This document shows, one piece after another, positions 46,434-58,512 of a stretch of DNA of 64,000 nucleotides. The translations under genes were made by a program, and so were the position numbers. Position 1 is the stretch's first letter. The number at the start of each line of letters is the position of its first letter. Source of the DNA: Cyclobacteriaceae bacterium (GTDB lineage Bacteria > Bacteroidota > Bacteroidia > Cytophagales > Cyclobacteriaceae); the NCBI GenBank assembly GCA_028278225.1, contig JANQEU010000055.1, positions 62,001-126,000 on the forward strand, read 5' to 3'. The notes beneath the pieces were generated by a model. It searched no databases. It was not told the DNA's origin and saw nothing but the letters and a program-made list of their open reading frames with translations.

Positions 46434-49238
46434 ATGACCGAATACTTCCCAAAAGAAGTTTCACTTCGCATACCAGCCATTATCCTGATCGTTTTAACCG
46501 GCTCGATGATCTATTTCCATGAGAAAGGATTCGACATAACTATTAACTGGGAAATAGTAAGCCAGGCGGAGACAGAAAACTTTGTTGCGCATACCTTTTC
46601 TAAGGGTCCGTTTGACTTTGAGCTGGAGGGTCAGAAGTACTTTATCACAGAAACTTTCGGCGGATCGGATATTACCCATAATCCAATGCTCTCCAGAGTA
46701 TTGATCTACATCATATGGATCGGTATTTGTGGGATACTGGCCGTATCAACCGTCTGGAAAAGATTCTGGTTTATTGTGATTGCCGCTTTGGCGATAGTCT
46801 TTATCAACTTCCTGGATCTGGATGCCCTGGACGTATTGGGAGGCAGGCCCGGTAAAAAATGGCTAACCATGGCGATGATGGTGGTATTACTGATCCCCAC
46901 CTACTACCTGCATGCCTTTAAGCCCGCACTCAGGTATTTTCTGAAATGGTTATTTGTGGCCTTACCTTCGACAGTACTGTTGATGACTTTGGATGTCCTG
47001 TCACCGGTATTCGTTCCTCACTTCATAGCAAACGCCCATATTTCACTGTCTATCCTCTGCATCCTGTTCATCTTTCTGATAGCTGAGGAAATTTTATTTC
47101 TGATCCTGTTTTTTCTAACCCAATCCAGGGGCGGGAGGCATAATGAGAAACACTTCATAATATTCTCGCTGGTCTACTTAGGATTCCTCGGCGTTTACTA
47201 TGGTAAAAAAGCCGGGTTTATTGATATCGGTTTCAGCTTCCTAAACCCTTACTACCTGCTTTCCATATCCCTGCTGGTATCTTTGTGGTCTACCAGATTC
47301 AAACAGGAACTATACGACAGCGTACTGGCTTTTTCCAGTGATATACGATATATCCTGATCACCCTGGGGATAGTATCCGTCGCATTTTTGAATCTGGGAT
47401 TCCTCCGGGGTAATGATCCGGCTTATGAAGCCATGCACTATGTCATAGTTTATGCCCACCTGGCATTTGGTTTCATGTTCCTGATGTATACACTGGTGAA
47501 TTTCATTTCCCCGATAATGCAGGGATTTCAGGTATACAAAATTGCATACAAGGAATATAGTTTTCCATACGTATCTTCCCGTCTGGCAGGGTTGGCAATT
47601 GTTGCCGGATTCTTTTTCCTTTCTGACCGGGAAGTGCAAAAGATGATGCGGGGTGCCAGGTATAATTATCAGGGAGATCTTTATCAGCTCAATGGGGATG
47701 CAGGTCTGGCACAGGAATATTACAGGCAGGGGAGCATTTTTTCCTGGGATAATCATTATTCAAATTATATGCTGGGAACCGCCGGCCTGGCGAAAAATGA
47801 TTTTGATGAAGCAGTCTATCGCTTCACGCGTGCAAAATACAAGATCCCATCTCCCTATACCTATGTAAATACGGCCAATTCACACTTTGCGCTCAAAGAA
47901 GAGGGTAAGATCCTGTCATTGCTGCAGGAAGGAAGTCTGCTATTCCCCCAAAGCGCTGAATTAAACAATAATCTGGCGATTGCCTTAAACAACCGTGGCA
48001 ATCCGGAGGAAGCTTCCAGGCTAATGAACTCTATTTCAGGGAAGACCGAAAAATGGAATAACGCAGTACAGGTAAATAAATGGATGCTGGGCCATGACTC
48101 ATCGAACCTCTTGAAAGAATATAATATTGACAATGCTGCCTTAAAAAGCAACATAATCGCACAATGCGAAAATGATCCTGCAGTGAGAACACTTTGGCTG
48201 GATACAGGCTTGCTTGAAGGGTCCCCAAATCTGCACCGGATCGCATATCTGATCAACGCCTCATGGATGTTTACTGACAGTATCCCCCGGAAATATTCTG
48301 ACCGGTACCAGGTTGAGACCACCCTGTCCATCCTGGAAAGAAATCTCGCCCATTCACAGGCGATCAACCTTTATCGCAGCGGAAACATTAATCAGGCGTT
48401 CAGAAAATTTGATCTGCTCCAAAATAATGCCAGCGAACCGGAAAGAGGCTTCTTCCTCAACCAGTTTGGCCTGCTTGCTCTTGAGCAGGATGCTCCCCGC
48501 CTGGCGTCAGATTATTTTGAGAAGGCAAAAACATTAAACTACAGGGAAGCATTTTTTAATGATGTGATCGCTAATCTTGAAGCCCGGAATTGGACCGGGG
48601 CTATGAGGCTTTGGGCGGATTTGCTGGAGCGTGACAGCAGTTTTGCTGAAATGTCTGATTTCATTGACCCAATTATCAAAGGTCAAAACAATAATAGTTT
48701 TGCCTTCCGGTATTACCGAATATTCGATTTCCAACCTGCCGGGGTACGATCATTTGTCGGGGAACTGGAAACCGCCCAACTGGCAATGCTTTGGAAAAGG
48801 ATAGTTCAGGAACATGCCGTGCAGGGTTCTTTCGACAGACTTGAGGAGTTCTACACCATTTTCAGTCCATTCCTGCCTCAGGATGAAGTTCAATATTTCA
48901 CATCTGTCCAATCGGATCTCGAAGGAGGGCCGGAGGTTGATAATACCTATTTGGCAAATGTTTTTGATGAAATCAGGATCCTGGCGGTTATACGGTCCGG
49001 CAAGTTCACAGATATGGAGAAATATAATATTCTTCTGGAGGCAATTGACATTAATCCCTACTCGACTGTACTGATCAGGGAATATTGTATGGCTGCCGTG
49101 GCGATGGGATTATTTGACTATGGAGATCAGGCTTTATCACGACTTCATAATCTACTTCCTTCATCGGAATTCGATATTTTTGAGGAAAACTACAACGAGG
49201 CTAAAATGAAAAGATCCGGGGACACCTGGACATTTTAG
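46434..49238 (+). CDS. Large membrane protein with C-terminal TPR-like repeats
   Basis: A 934-residue protein without a named family. Residues about 15-400 contain ten or more hydrophobic helices, and residues about 415-930 are alpha-helical repeats of the TPR kind (YQLNGDAGLAQEYYRQGSIF, FDEAVYRFTRAKYKIPS, NNLAIALNNRGNPEEASRLM, LALEQDAPRLASDYFEKAK). This layout resembles membrane proteins that organise envelope or polysaccharide machines, but no catalytic motif is seen. It abuts gatC with no spacer and is followed 28 bases later by hutH, so it may be read with either. Confidence 0.8.
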   Translation: MTEYFPKEVSLRIPAIILIVLTGSMIYFHEKGFDITINWEIVSQAETENFVAHTFSKGPFDFELEGQKYFITETFGGSDITHNPMLSRVLIYIIWIGICGILAVSTVWKRFWFIVIAALAIVFINFLDLDALDVLGGRPGKKWLTMAMMVVLLIPTYYLHAFKPALRYFLKWLFVALPSTVLLMTLDVLSPVFVPHFIANAHISLSILCILFIFLIAEEILFLILFFLTQSRGGRHNEKHFIIFSLVYLGFLGVYYGKKAGFIDIGFSFLNPYYLLSISLLVSLWSTRFKQELYDSVLAFSSDIRYILITLGIVSVAFLNLGFLRGNDPAYEAMHYVIVYAHLAFGFMFLMYTLVNFISPIMQGFQVYKIAYKEYSFPYVSSRLAGLAIVAGFFFLSDREVQKMMRGARYNYQGDLYQLNGDAGLAQEYYRQGSIFSWDNHYSNYMLGTAGLAKNDFDEAVYRFTRAKYKIPSPYTYVNTANSHFALKEEGKILSLLQEGSLLFPQSAELNNNLAIALNNRGNPEEASRLMNSISGKTEKWNNAVQVNKWMLGHDSSNLLKEYNIDNAALKSNIIAQCENDPAVRTLWLDTGLLEGSPNLHRIAYLINASWMFTDSIPRKYSDRYQVETTLSILERNLAHSQAINLYRSGNINQAFRKFDLLQNNASEPERGFFLNQFGLLALEQDAPRLASDYFEKAKTLNYREAFFNDVIANLEARNWTGAMRLWADLLERDSSFAEMSDFIDPIIKGQNNNSFAFRYYRIFDFQPAGVRSFVGELETAQLAMLWKRIVQEHAVQGSFDRLEEFYTIFSPFLPQDEVQYFTSVQSDLEGGPEVDNTYLANVFDEIRILAVIRSGKFTDMEKYNILLEAIDINPYSTVLIREYCMAAVAMGLFDYGDQALSRLHNLLPSSEFDIFEENYNEAKMKRSGDTWTF

Positions 49239-49266
49239 TAAGGGGTAGTGCAAAAACATTAATTCA

Positions 49267-50829
49267 ATGTCCCAATTTCTTTATGGTGAAGAACATTTAA
49301 CCCCGAAATGTGCTTTACAGATTGCAAATGGTGAAATCAAAGGTGTAATAGGGAAGTCCGCGCGGGAAAAGATCACAAAGAGCCACGCACAGACCCTGTC
49401 AATCGCCGATAGTGAGGAGGTTGTATACGGGATCAATACAGGTTTTGGCCCCCTTTGTGACACGATCATTTCGAAAGAGCAAACCCGCCGGTTACAGGAA
49501 AATATCCTTAGAAGCCACAGTGTGGGTGTGGGAGATCGCGTTCCCGACACTATCGCCCGGCTCATGCTTGTTACCAAACTACATGCCCTGTCAATGGGCT
49601 ACTCCGGTATTTCCCTGGCTGTGCTGGAGAGAATTCAAAAATTTGTGGAGCTCGGGATAATCCCGGTTGTTCCAAACAAAGGCTCTGTAGGGGCAAGTGG
49701 TGATCTTGCGCCATTGGCCCATTTATTCCTGCCACTGATCGGACAGGGAAAAGTGATCATAGAAGGTAATGTTCACGATGGCAGCATACTGGAAAAGAAA
49801 TTTGACCTGCGTCCTATGGAATTGGGTCCGAAAGAAGGTCTGGCATTGATCAATGGGACACAATTCATCCTGTCATACGCGATACTGGGTCTGTTTCGAC
49901 TGCATAATTGCCTGGAGGTGGCAGACATCATCGGGGCAATGTCACTGGAGGGGCTGTTGGGATCAATAGCACCGTTTAGGAAGGAATTACACCGGATCCG
50001 GCCGTTCCGGGGATCTCAGTTGGTCGCCCATAGGTTGACTGCCCTCCTCAACGATTCGGAAATGGTAGCCTCTCATGCAAATTGCGACAGAGTCCAGGAT
50101 CCCTATTCCATACGCTGTATACCCCAAGTACATGGTGCTTCACGTAATTCGTGGCTTCATCTCAGGGACCTGGTGACGGTAGAACTCAATTCGGTTACTG
50201 ACAACCCCATCATTTTGAATGACAGGGAATCCATAAGTGGCGGAAACTTCCATGGGCAACTCCTTGCCCTGCCCCTGGACTATGCTGCGCTGGCAGCAGC
50301 GGAGCTCGGCAACATTTCTGACAGAAGAACATACCTGCTGCTCGAAGGAAAGGAAGGTCTGCCAAGACTTCTGATGAAAAATACCGGGATAAATTCCGGG
50401 TTTATGATCCCCCAGTACACTTCGGCGGCCCTGGTCAGTGAGAATAAGAGTCTGGTCTTTCCGGCCAGTGCCGACAGCATACCCACTTCTCTCGGACAGG
50501 AAGATCACGTCAGTATGGGATCGATAAGCGGAAGGAAACTCTCCCGGATCATTGATAACCTGGAGAACATACTGGCTGTCGAATTGATCTGTGCAGCCCA
50601 GGCCTTTGACTACCGAAAGCCCCTGAAATCCGGACCGGTCCTGGAGGACTGTTACAGCCTGATACGGTCCGAGATCGATCATGCGGAAGAAGACCGCATC
50701 TTCGCCGAAGACATAAAAAAAGCCCTCCCGCTTATTCAGGATAAGCTTAGGACGGCAGCAGGTGACTCTGCACTCAAATTGCAATTAAACCTTAACGGAG
50801 AATTAGATGAAATTTTCAGATTTTCTTAA
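49267..50829 (+). CDS. hutH: Histidine ammonia-lyase
   Basis: A 520-residue lyase that deaminates histidine to urocanate. The self-made MIO cofactor comes from A143-S144-G145 in [22 protein letters not shown], the FHGQ segment ([14 protein letters not shown]) and QEDHVSMG are conserved. Its last 23 bases overlap hutU, so the two are translationally coupled. Confidence 0.95.
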   Translation: MSQFLYGEEHLTPKCALQIANGEIKGVIGKSAREKITKSHAQTLSIADSEEVVYGINTGFGPLCDTIISKEQTRRLQENILRSHSVGVGDRVPDTIARLMLVTKLHALSMGYSGISLAVLERIQKFVELGIIPVVPNKGSVGASGDLAPLAHLFLPLIGQGKVIIEGNVHDGSILEKKFDLRPMELGPKEGLALINGTQFILSYAILGLFRLHNCLEVADIIGAMSLEGLLGSIAPFRKELHRIRPFRGSQLVAHRLTALLNDSEMVASHANCDRVQDPYSIRCIPQVHGASRNSWLHLRDLVTVELNSVTDNPIILNDRESISGGNFHGQLLALPLDYAALAAAELGNISDRRTYLLLEGKEGLPRLLMKNTGINSGFMIPQYTSAALVSENKSLVFPASADSIPTSLGQEDHVSMGSISGRKLSRIIDNLENILAVELICAAQAFDYRKPLKSGPVLEDCYSLIRSEIDHAEEDRIFAEDIKKALPLIQDKLRTAAGDSALKLQLNLNGELDEIFRFS

Positions 50830-52477
50830 AACCTATGCCAATCATCCCATTTATCAATCGCCTACCGGCAGCGCTCTGAATGCCCGTTCATGGCAAACAG
50901 AAGCACCCTTGCGAATGCTCCTTAATAACCTGAACGAAGAAGTTGCCGAAAACCCGGATGAACTGGTCGTCTACGGCGGTACGGGCCAGGCTGCCAGAGA
51001 CAGGGGATCCCTCGAAAGGATCATAAAGATGCTGCTTGATCTGGATGAGGACCATAGCCTGCTGATCCAGTCCGGCAAACCCGTGGGAGTGGTGAAAACC
51101 CATCCGGAAGCGCCCAGGGTATTGATCGCCAATTCCAACCTGGTCCCTGAATGGGCAAATTGGGAGCATTTCGAAGCGCTAAAAGCCAGGGGGCTGATGA
51201 TGTACGGCCAGATGACGGCAGGTAGCTGGATCTACATCGGATCGCAGGGTATACTCCAGGGAACGTACGAAACTTTCGCAGCTTGCGGGAAAACTCATTT
51301 TGATGGTGACCTTACAGGCAAGCTTATTGTCTCCGGTGGATTAGGTGGCATGGGTGGCGCTCAGCCGCTGGCAGCCACGATGGCCGGCGCCGTATTCCTG
51401 GGAGCTGACGTAGACCCTAAAAGAATTGAGAAGAGGCTTGAGACCCGATATATCGATAAAATGACTCACTCGTATGAGGAAGCAAGGGACTGGACGCTGG
51501 AAGCTAAGGACAGGGGTGAAAAAATATCCGTCGGATTGGTAGGAGATATTGGTGATCTCCTTGAAAACCTCATCAATGACGGCATTGTGCCGGAGGTCCT
51601 GACCGATCAGACGTCTGCTCATGATCCTGTTCACGGATATGTGCCCAATACCCTGACCCTGGATGAAGCCATCCGGCTCAGGAAAGATGATCCCGTGAAA
51701 TACAAGGAGCTGTCCCTTAAGAGTATGGCACGTCATGTTGGCTATATGCTTGAGCTCCAAAGAAAGGGAAGCAAAACTTTTGATTACGGAAATAACCTGA
51801 GGGAGTTTGCCAAGCAGGGGGGTGAACCAAATGCTTTTGATTTTAAAGGATTTGTGCCCGAATATATCCGGCCACTCTTCTGTGAAGGAAAGGGGCCGTT
51901 CCGGTGGGCTGCTTTGTCGGGAGACCCAGAAGATATTTTTACAACCGATCAGGCACTGATTGAGGCATTCCCTGAAAACACACACCTGATCAACTGGCTT
52001 ACGCAGGCCAAGGAAAAAATAGCATTCCAGGGATTACCTTGCCGTATTTGCTGGCTGGGAATGGGTGAACGTGAGAAGGCGGGACTGATTTTTAACGACC
52101 TGGTGCGTGAAGGCAAGCTGAAAGCTCCTGTCGTTATCGGCCGGGACCACCTGGACTGCGGCTCGGTAGCTTCGCCCTACAGGGAAACGGAAGGCATGCT
52201 GGACGGTACGGACGCTGTTTCAGACTGGCCATTGCTGAACCTGATGAGCAATACTGCGGGAGGTGCGACCTGGGTTTCGTTTCATCATGGCGGGGGTGTC
52301 GGCATGGGGTATTCACAGCACGCGGGGATGGTAGTGCTCGTGGACGGAACGGAAAGGGCGGAAAGATGCATTCAGAGGGTTTTATACAACGATCCCGCAA
52401 TGGGGATATTCCGGCATCATGATGCAGGGTACAAGGATGCAACGAAGGTGGGAGAAAGATTTGACCTGTTGATTTAA
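50807..52477 (+). CDS. hutU: Urocanate hydratase
   Basis: A 556-residue NAD-dependent hydratase, the second step of histidine degradation to imidazolonepropionate. [40 protein letters not shown] and the catalytic region [16 protein letters not shown] followed by [15 protein letters not shown] are typical. The remaining steps (hutI, hutG or ftcD) are not in the window. Confidence 0.96.
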   Translation: MKFSDFLKTYANHPIYQSPTGSALNARSWQTEAPLRMLLNNLNEEVAENPDELVVYGGTGQAARDRGSLERIIKMLLDLDEDHSLLIQSGKPVGVVKTHPEAPRVLIANSNLVPEWANWEHFEALKARGLMMYGQMTAGSWIYIGSQGILQGTYETFAACGKTHFDGDLTGKLIVSGGLGGMGGAQPLAATMAGAVFLGADVDPKRIEKRLETRYIDKMTHSYEEARDWTLEAKDRGEKISVGLVGDIGDLLENLINDGIVPEVLTDQTSAHDPVHGYVPNTLTLDEAIRLRKDDPVKYKELSLKSMARHVGYMLELQRKGSKTFDYGNNLREFAKQGGEPNAFDFKGFVPEYIRPLFCEGKGPFRWAALSGDPEDIFTTDQALIEAFPENTHLINWLTQAKEKIAFQGLPCRICWLGMGEREKAGLIFNDLVREGKLKAPVVIGRDHLDCGSVASPYRETEGMLDGTDAVSDWPLLNLMSNTAGGATWVSFHHGGGVGMGYSQHAGMVVLVDGTERAERCIQRVLYNDPAMGIFRHHDAGYKDATKVGERFDLLI

Positions 52478-52499
52478 AGGTAAGTGATGAATTTTTCGA

Positions 52500-52664
52500 T
52501 TACTTGATATTGGCGTCATCCAGCCGTTTTTTGATTTGATCGATCTCTTTCTTCAGTTCTACAGGATCATGGTCCAATGCTTCTTCAATAGCAACAAATC
52601 CTTTTTCCACTTTAGTGGAAAACCTTTCCAGTGTATTCACTATAACTTCGGTATTTGATTTCAT
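52500..52664 (-). CDS. Small helical hypothetical protein
   Basis: A 54-residue protein from the ATG at 52664; a TTG eight codons earlier would make 62. It is one long amphipathic helix (VEKGFVAIEEALDHDPVELKKEIDQIKKRLDDA) and probably oligomerises as a coiled coil. No family is recognised. It follows the kinase-like gene at 52702 on the same strand by 37 bases and is likely the last gene of that transcript. Confidence 0.5.
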   Translation of the reverse strand: MKSNTEVIVNTLERFSTKVEKGFVAIEEALDHDPVELKKEIDQIKKRLDDANIK

Positions 52665-52701
52665 TTGGTCTGACCTGTGGCCGGACAATCATAATACGTT
52701 T

Positions 52702-53217
52702 TTACAGCAATATCCCGGTTTTCAATTCCTCAATGATTTCATGCTTCGTTTTGTTTTCGTTTATGATATGATGATCGCATTCTATGGATTTCTGACGAAC
52801 GTGGGCATTGATCAAGTGCAATTCCTCATCCGAAACGTTGATATGAATGGACTGATCCAGCGCGGCTACGCGGTTTCTGCATAATTCCGCATTGGCAACT
52901 ATCCCGATGATTATCACCTGAAAGTCCCGTCTGAGGTTGGTCAGCATTACATCGAAGTATTCCGTCAATCCCGTTGATTCAAAAACCACTTTCTTTTCGG
53001 TTTCCAGGGCATTTCTGACGCCAAGTTCAATTGTTTCAAATACTTCGCTGAGGTAGCCCGGGTCATCTACACTCCTGCCATTCCGCATCTGTTTTACCCA
53101 GCTTTCCACTCGCAAGAAAGTATAGTTAAAGTTTTCCCGGATCAACGATCCTATGTACGACTTCCCACTCCCTTTTGGTCCAACCAGCAATATGATCTCC
53201 TTATTTGTCATTTTCAT
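52702..53217 (-). CDS. P-loop kinase-like protein
   Basis: A 171-residue P-loop protein from the ATG at 53217 (the reading extends 15 codons further into the preceding gene). Walker A is LLVGPKGSGKSYIG. VVFESTGLTEYFDVMLTNL and VIIIGIVANAELCRNRVAALDQ resemble shikimate/adenylate-kinase-type small-molecule kinases (AAA_33 group). The phosphate acceptor is unknown. Its start overlaps the nitrilase-family gene by 17 bases, so the two act in one transcript. Confidence 0.75.
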   Translation of the reverse strand: MKMTNKEIILLVGPKGSGKSYIGSLIRENFNYTFLRVESWVKQMRNGRSVDDPGYLSEVFETIELGVRNALETEKKVVFESTGLTEYFDVMLTNLRRDFQVIIIGIVANAELCRNRVAALDQSIHINVSDEELHLINAHVRQKSIECDHHIINENKTKHEIIEELKTGILL

Positions 53218-53950
53218 GGAGATCAACTTTTTTCGATTTCCAGGTCCGGTTTCGCTGCTCAACTACCAGCAGGCTAGGCTTGTCGGGTGATAGCTCCCCG
53301 ATCAGTTCGCCTTCTTCTGACCAGAATGCGCTTTTACCCCCAGACTCCAGGTTCCAGGCTTCACCGCAATAGTTTGAGATAAGCGTACACATTTCGTACA
53401 TCTGTGCATATTCGCTCATTTGGTAATGCGCTTCTTCCATCCCTTCTTTGGTATAAAAGATACTGGCTGCATAGATCGTACAATTTTTGTTTGCCGCATT
53501 GCAGGGATGTATGGGATGACTTATATCCGCGCAAACTGCCAGTGACACATTATTATCTTTTATGCTAAGGGTAGGATTACACGAGGCAGTGGATGAAAAA
53601 AAATCTTTCTCGCCACCATGCAAATTCTGCTTGATGTACTGTGATCTTGTACCGTCCGGGGAGAAAATAAAGGAAGATATAAAGAGGTCGTTGTCCATTC
53701 GTGCCGGTGCGCCGGCGATGATGGACATTTCGTGATCCACGGCCAGCTTATGGAGTTCGTCGAGTCTTTCGTCATCCAAGGTGAGTGATAACGATTTCGC
53801 CTGCTCCCTGGTGTAGCCTGTTAGTGACATCTCCGGGAAAATGATTATGTCAGCATTTTCGGCAATGGCCAATGCTGCTAATTGGTAATGATCAGCCAGG
53901 TTCTCACGGAGAGAGGTTTTGGGATTTGATTGTGCAATTGCCAGGATCAT
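53201..53950 (-). CDS. Carbon-nitrogen hydrolase family protein
   Basis: A 249-residue nitrilase-superfamily amidase. The Glu-Lys-Cys triad is seen as IIFPEMSLTGYT (Glu), IKQNLHGGEKDFF (Lys) and LAVCADISHP (Cys). SNYCGEAWNLESGGKSAFWSEEGELIGEL fits the family. Substrates of this branch range from deaminated glutathione to carbamoyl compounds and cannot be told here. It leads a small operon with the kinase-like gene. Confidence 0.87.
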   Translation of the reverse strand: MILAIAQSNPKTSLRENLADHYQLAALAIAENADIIIFPEMSLTGYTREQAKSLSLTLDDERLDELHKLAVDHEMSIIAGAPARMDNDLFISSFIFSPDGTRSQYIKQNLHGGEKDFFSSTASCNPTLSIKDNNVSLAVCADISHPIHPCNAANKNCTIYAASIFYTKEGMEEAHYQMSEYAQMYEMCTLISNYCGEAWNLESGGKSAFWSEEGELIGELSPDKPSLLVVEQRNRTWKSKKVDLHENDK

Positions 53951-54234
53951 GAGCCTGAGGTTTCATTTTGATTATGGACAGTAAAATTGAACTTAATTTA
54001 TTTAAGAGTGAAAATCTCCGGGATCACGCTTTTCAAAACTTCGGCAGCATCAACTTTTCCAGGTGGTAAATGCTTTCAGTTTTTATCATTCCCCGCCTGG
54101 CTACATTTGCATGCGGCCGAGCCAGATGCTTACACCGGTGAAAATATGCACAATGTGCTATTTTGGGCAGTGTTAATGAGAATCGCTCGGAGGAGCCGAG
54201 GGGTTGCCAGGAAAATACACCACATCCTCTCCCG
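53951..54234. other. Intergenic region, no supported gene
   Basis: The 284 bases between the nitrilase-family gene and the BrnA antitoxin hold one plus-strand ORF of 83 codons with poor composition and no recognisable motif. A short CTCGG/CCGAG hairpin lies near 54187-54201. I see no gene here. Confidence 0.5.
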
Positions 54235-54552
54235 TTAACTGTGCGCCTCCATAAATGCCCGCAACACCTGGTTAATACGGGTTTGATATCCCTTACCTTT
54301 TTGCTTGAAAAAAGATAAGATATCGCTGTCCAGGCGAAGGTGAACTTCCTTCTTAGGCGGCCTGACCCAGGCAGCCTTCTTAAACCAGTCTTCAGTCAGC
54401 GGCGGAGCTGCATCAGGGTCATTACTGCTCCCCTTATCAATTTGCTTGTCCGTCAAACGATCGACTTTTCCCCAATCCGTCCGGCTTTCAACTTGCTGGA
54501 GTTCCCTTGAACTGTATCTAACTATTTTTTCTCCTTTTTTCTTCTTTGTCAT
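54235..54552 (-). CDS. brnA: BrnA-family antitoxin
   Basis: A 105-residue antitoxin. A basic N-terminus (MTKKKKGEKIVRYSS) contacts the toxin, and a C-terminal ribbon-helix-helix of the CopG/BrnA type (KEVHLRLDSDILSFFKQKGKGYQTRINQVLRAFM) binds DNA. PPLTEDWFKKAAW is a hallmark of BrnA. It is translated from an ATG inside the end of brnT (35-base overlap) and would repress the pair through the palindrome at 54817. Confidence 0.88.
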   Translation of the reverse strand: MTKKKKGEKIVRYSSRELQQVESRTDWGKVDRLTDKQIDKGSSNDPDAAPPLTEDWFKKAAWVRPPKKEVHLRLDSDILSFFKQKGKGYQTRINQVLRAFMEAHS

Positions 54553-54802
54553 AGCTCAACCTTTCTTTTCGCCGTGCCACTCTCGCGGAAATAATGCGAT
54601 AAACATGACCCCGCATAGTATAAACAACTGTCATGTACCGCTCGTTGTAACGACCAATGGCAATAAACCGTTTCTCTCCACCGTAGGATGATGGTTGGAC
54701 CAAAATATTACCCCTCTCAATAACGCGAGCCGCATCCACAAAATCAATGGCATGTTTGTTGATATTGCTTTGATTTTTCTTTTCATCCCACTCAAATTCC
54801 AC
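54518..54802 (-). CDS. brnT: BrnT-family toxin
   Basis: A 94-residue type II toxin. FEWDEKKNQSNINKHAIDF, EKRFIAIGRYNERYMTVVYTMRG and YRIISARVARRKERLSY are the BrnT (RelE-fold ribonuclease) signature, including the basic residues of the active site. The start is GTG. The inferred promoter puts the transcript start at about this codon, so the message may be leaderless. It forms a complete module with brnA, and both look intact. Confidence 0.88.
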   Translation of the reverse strand: MEFEWDEKKNQSNINKHAIDFVDAARVIERGNILVQPSSYGGEKRFIAIGRYNERYMTVVYTMRGHVYRIISARVARRKERLSYDKEEKRRKNS

Positions 54803-54808
54803 ACTTCA

Positions 54809-54844
54809 AAAATATGATTTGTGTACATAATTGTCAACACAAAT
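54809..54844 (-). promoter_or_regulatory. brnTA promoter with palindromic operator
   Basis: ATTTGTGT (54817-54824) and ACACAAAT (54837-54844) are a perfect 8-bp inverted repeat with 12 bases between. The minus strand also reads TTGACA, 17 bases, TATTTT, a sigma-70-like promoter whose spacer holds most of the operator. BrnA binding here would block transcription. Confidence 0.6.
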
Positions 54845-54918
54845 TAAAAACGGAGAGGTTAATATATAGTTCCCCGAATTTCAAAAAAGTTAATAAAACC
54901 ATACCAGTAACTAAAAAA

Positions 54919-55072
54919 GCACAAACGGAGGCTTGCGCTATTGGGGGATCATTTCGATCAACAATGCTCTTATCAGTATAGAGTCGGAGTGATCAGAACA
55001 CAGGCGGACGCCATGATGCATCGCCTTCACGCAGGAAGATCCCCCCATAATGACGCAGGCGTCCGCTTGTGC
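54919..55072. mobile_element. 154-bp inverted-repeat element (MITE/REP-like)
   Basis: The left arm (54919-54950, beginning GCACAAACGGAGGCTTGCG) matches the complement of the right arm (55038-55072, reading GGCACAAGCGGACGCCTGCG on the minus strand). Both run into a G-rich GGGGGATC. A third partial copy lies inside at about 54999 (ACACAGGCGGACGCC). The same CACAAGCGGACG occurs at 59200, joined to another repeat. No ORF is inside. It looks like a small non-autonomous element or a REP-type repeat. Confidence 0.6.
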
Positions 55073-55095
55073 CACATTAATATGAACTAGATATT

Positions 55096-56025
55096 TCAAT
55101 TCCAGCCAATTTCCACAATTGATTGCTTTTCCAAAAATCGCTCCGGGATGATCTTTTGGATGTGATCTTTTAACCTGTTGATAACTGATTCTTTAATGTA
55201 ACTACTGTGAACAACGATGCTAACTTCTCTTACAGGCTCAGGGTTGGTAAACCTTCTGATGTGTATGGAATTCAGTTCATCCATCACAGAAAGTTCTGGC
55301 ACAAGCGTATAGCCCACTCCGTTCTGGACCAGGTTTTTTAACGCTTCAATCGAGCCGCTTTGGTAATCAAAACCAATGGATGAACCATATTTCCCTCCTT
55401 TGCAGATGGAAAGCGCTTGTTCCCTGAAACAATGTCCGTCATCCAGGATCAGAACTTCACGGGGGTCCAGGTCTTCTGCCAGAATGAGCTTTTCATTGAG
55501 AAATCGATGGTTTTCAGGCAGATAAAGCAGAAACGGCTCATAGAATACGGGTATTTCTTTAATAGAGGTTTCATTGAGAGGAGTGACCAGCAACCCTATG
55601 TCAATGACCCCATTTTCCAGTTGGGAAATGATCTGGCCGGTTTGAAGCTCCTGTATCTTCAAATGAACCCTGGGGTTTTCTTTTAAAAATGAAGGAAGGA
55701 AATGAGGTAGTAAATAAGGAGCGAGCGTTGGAATTATACCTATTGTGAATTCGCCCTCCATCGATTCTTTTTCATTGTTAACGAATTCTTTGAGCCGTCT
55801 GGACTCCCTGAGAATTTGTCTGGCACGTACAATTACTTCCTTTCCTATTTCGGTGGGCTGGAGGGGTTTTTTATCGCGATCAAAAATTCTGACGCCGATT
55901 TCTTCCTCCAGCTTTTTTACCTGCATCGTAAGGTTGGGTTGAGATACAAAACAATGCTCCGCAGCAGTCACATAATGCCTGTGTTCATCCAATGCTACGA
56001 TATACTCAAATTGCTGTAATGTCAT
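55096..56025 (-). CDS. oxyR: Hydrogen-peroxide sensor OxyR
   Basis: A 309-residue LysR-type regulator. The helix-turn-helix is at about 5-60 (TAAEHCFVSQPNLTMQVKKLE). The peroxide-sensing Cys pair is C199 and C208 (DDGHCFREQALSICKGG), at the same numbers as in E. coli OxyR, so thiol-disulphide switching is expected. It is divergent from katG across 106 bases and should activate it. Confidence 0.94.
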   Translation of the reverse strand: MTLQQFEYIVALDEHRHYVTAAEHCFVSQPNLTMQVKKLEEEIGVRIFDRDKKPLQPTEIGKEVIVRARQILRESRRLKEFVNNEKESMEGEFTIGIIPTLAPYLLPHFLPSFLKENPRVHLKIQELQTGQIISQLENGVIDIGLLVTPLNETSIKEIPVFYEPFLLYLPENHRFLNEKLILAEDLDPREVLILDDGHCFREQALSICKGGKYGSSIGFDYQSGSIEALKNLVQNGVGYTLVPELSVMDELNSIHIRRFTNPEPVREVSIVVHSSYIKESVINRLKDHIQKIIPERFLEKQSIVEIGWN

Positions 56026-56052
56026 ATAATTTTTAATTATACAAGTATAATA

Positions 56053-56073
56053 ATTATTGATTTGACTAATAAT
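56053..56073. promoter_or_regulatory. Possible LysR-type operator between oxyR and katG
   Basis: ATTATT and AATAAT form an inverted repeat (T-N11-A type) in the AT-rich oxyR-katG gap. It is a candidate OxyR site by position only; AT-rich sequence makes chance matches likely. Confidence 0.35.
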
Positions 56074-56116
56074 AAATAATTCATCAGCTTAGTAAATAAT
56101 TAATTGGAACAAATAA

Positions 56117-58345
<2,229 letters not shown>

Positions 58346-58456
58346 TGCCGGTGTAATGATGATCTCAAAACGGGATATTTCCACCGGGAGATATCTGAGG
58401 TGCTAAGAGGACTTCCGGTGTAACGTACACCAGGTTAATATATAGAAGAACAAATG

Positions 58457-58485
58457 GCAGGGAGCTTTACTATAAAGCTCCCTGC
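58457..58485 (+). terminator. Strong hairpin after katG
   Basis: GCAGGGAGCTTTA and TAAAGCTCCCTGC form a perfect 13-bp stem around CTA. It lies 112 bases after katG. The T tract is weak, so a structured RNA element is also possible. Confidence 0.6.
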
Positions 58486-58512
58486 TTGCCGTGTTGCTAA
58501 GCCTCCGTTGGA

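Noticed and set aside
53987-54238. 83-codon plus-strand ORF before brnA
   Set aside because: No recognisable motif, poor composition and no start context.
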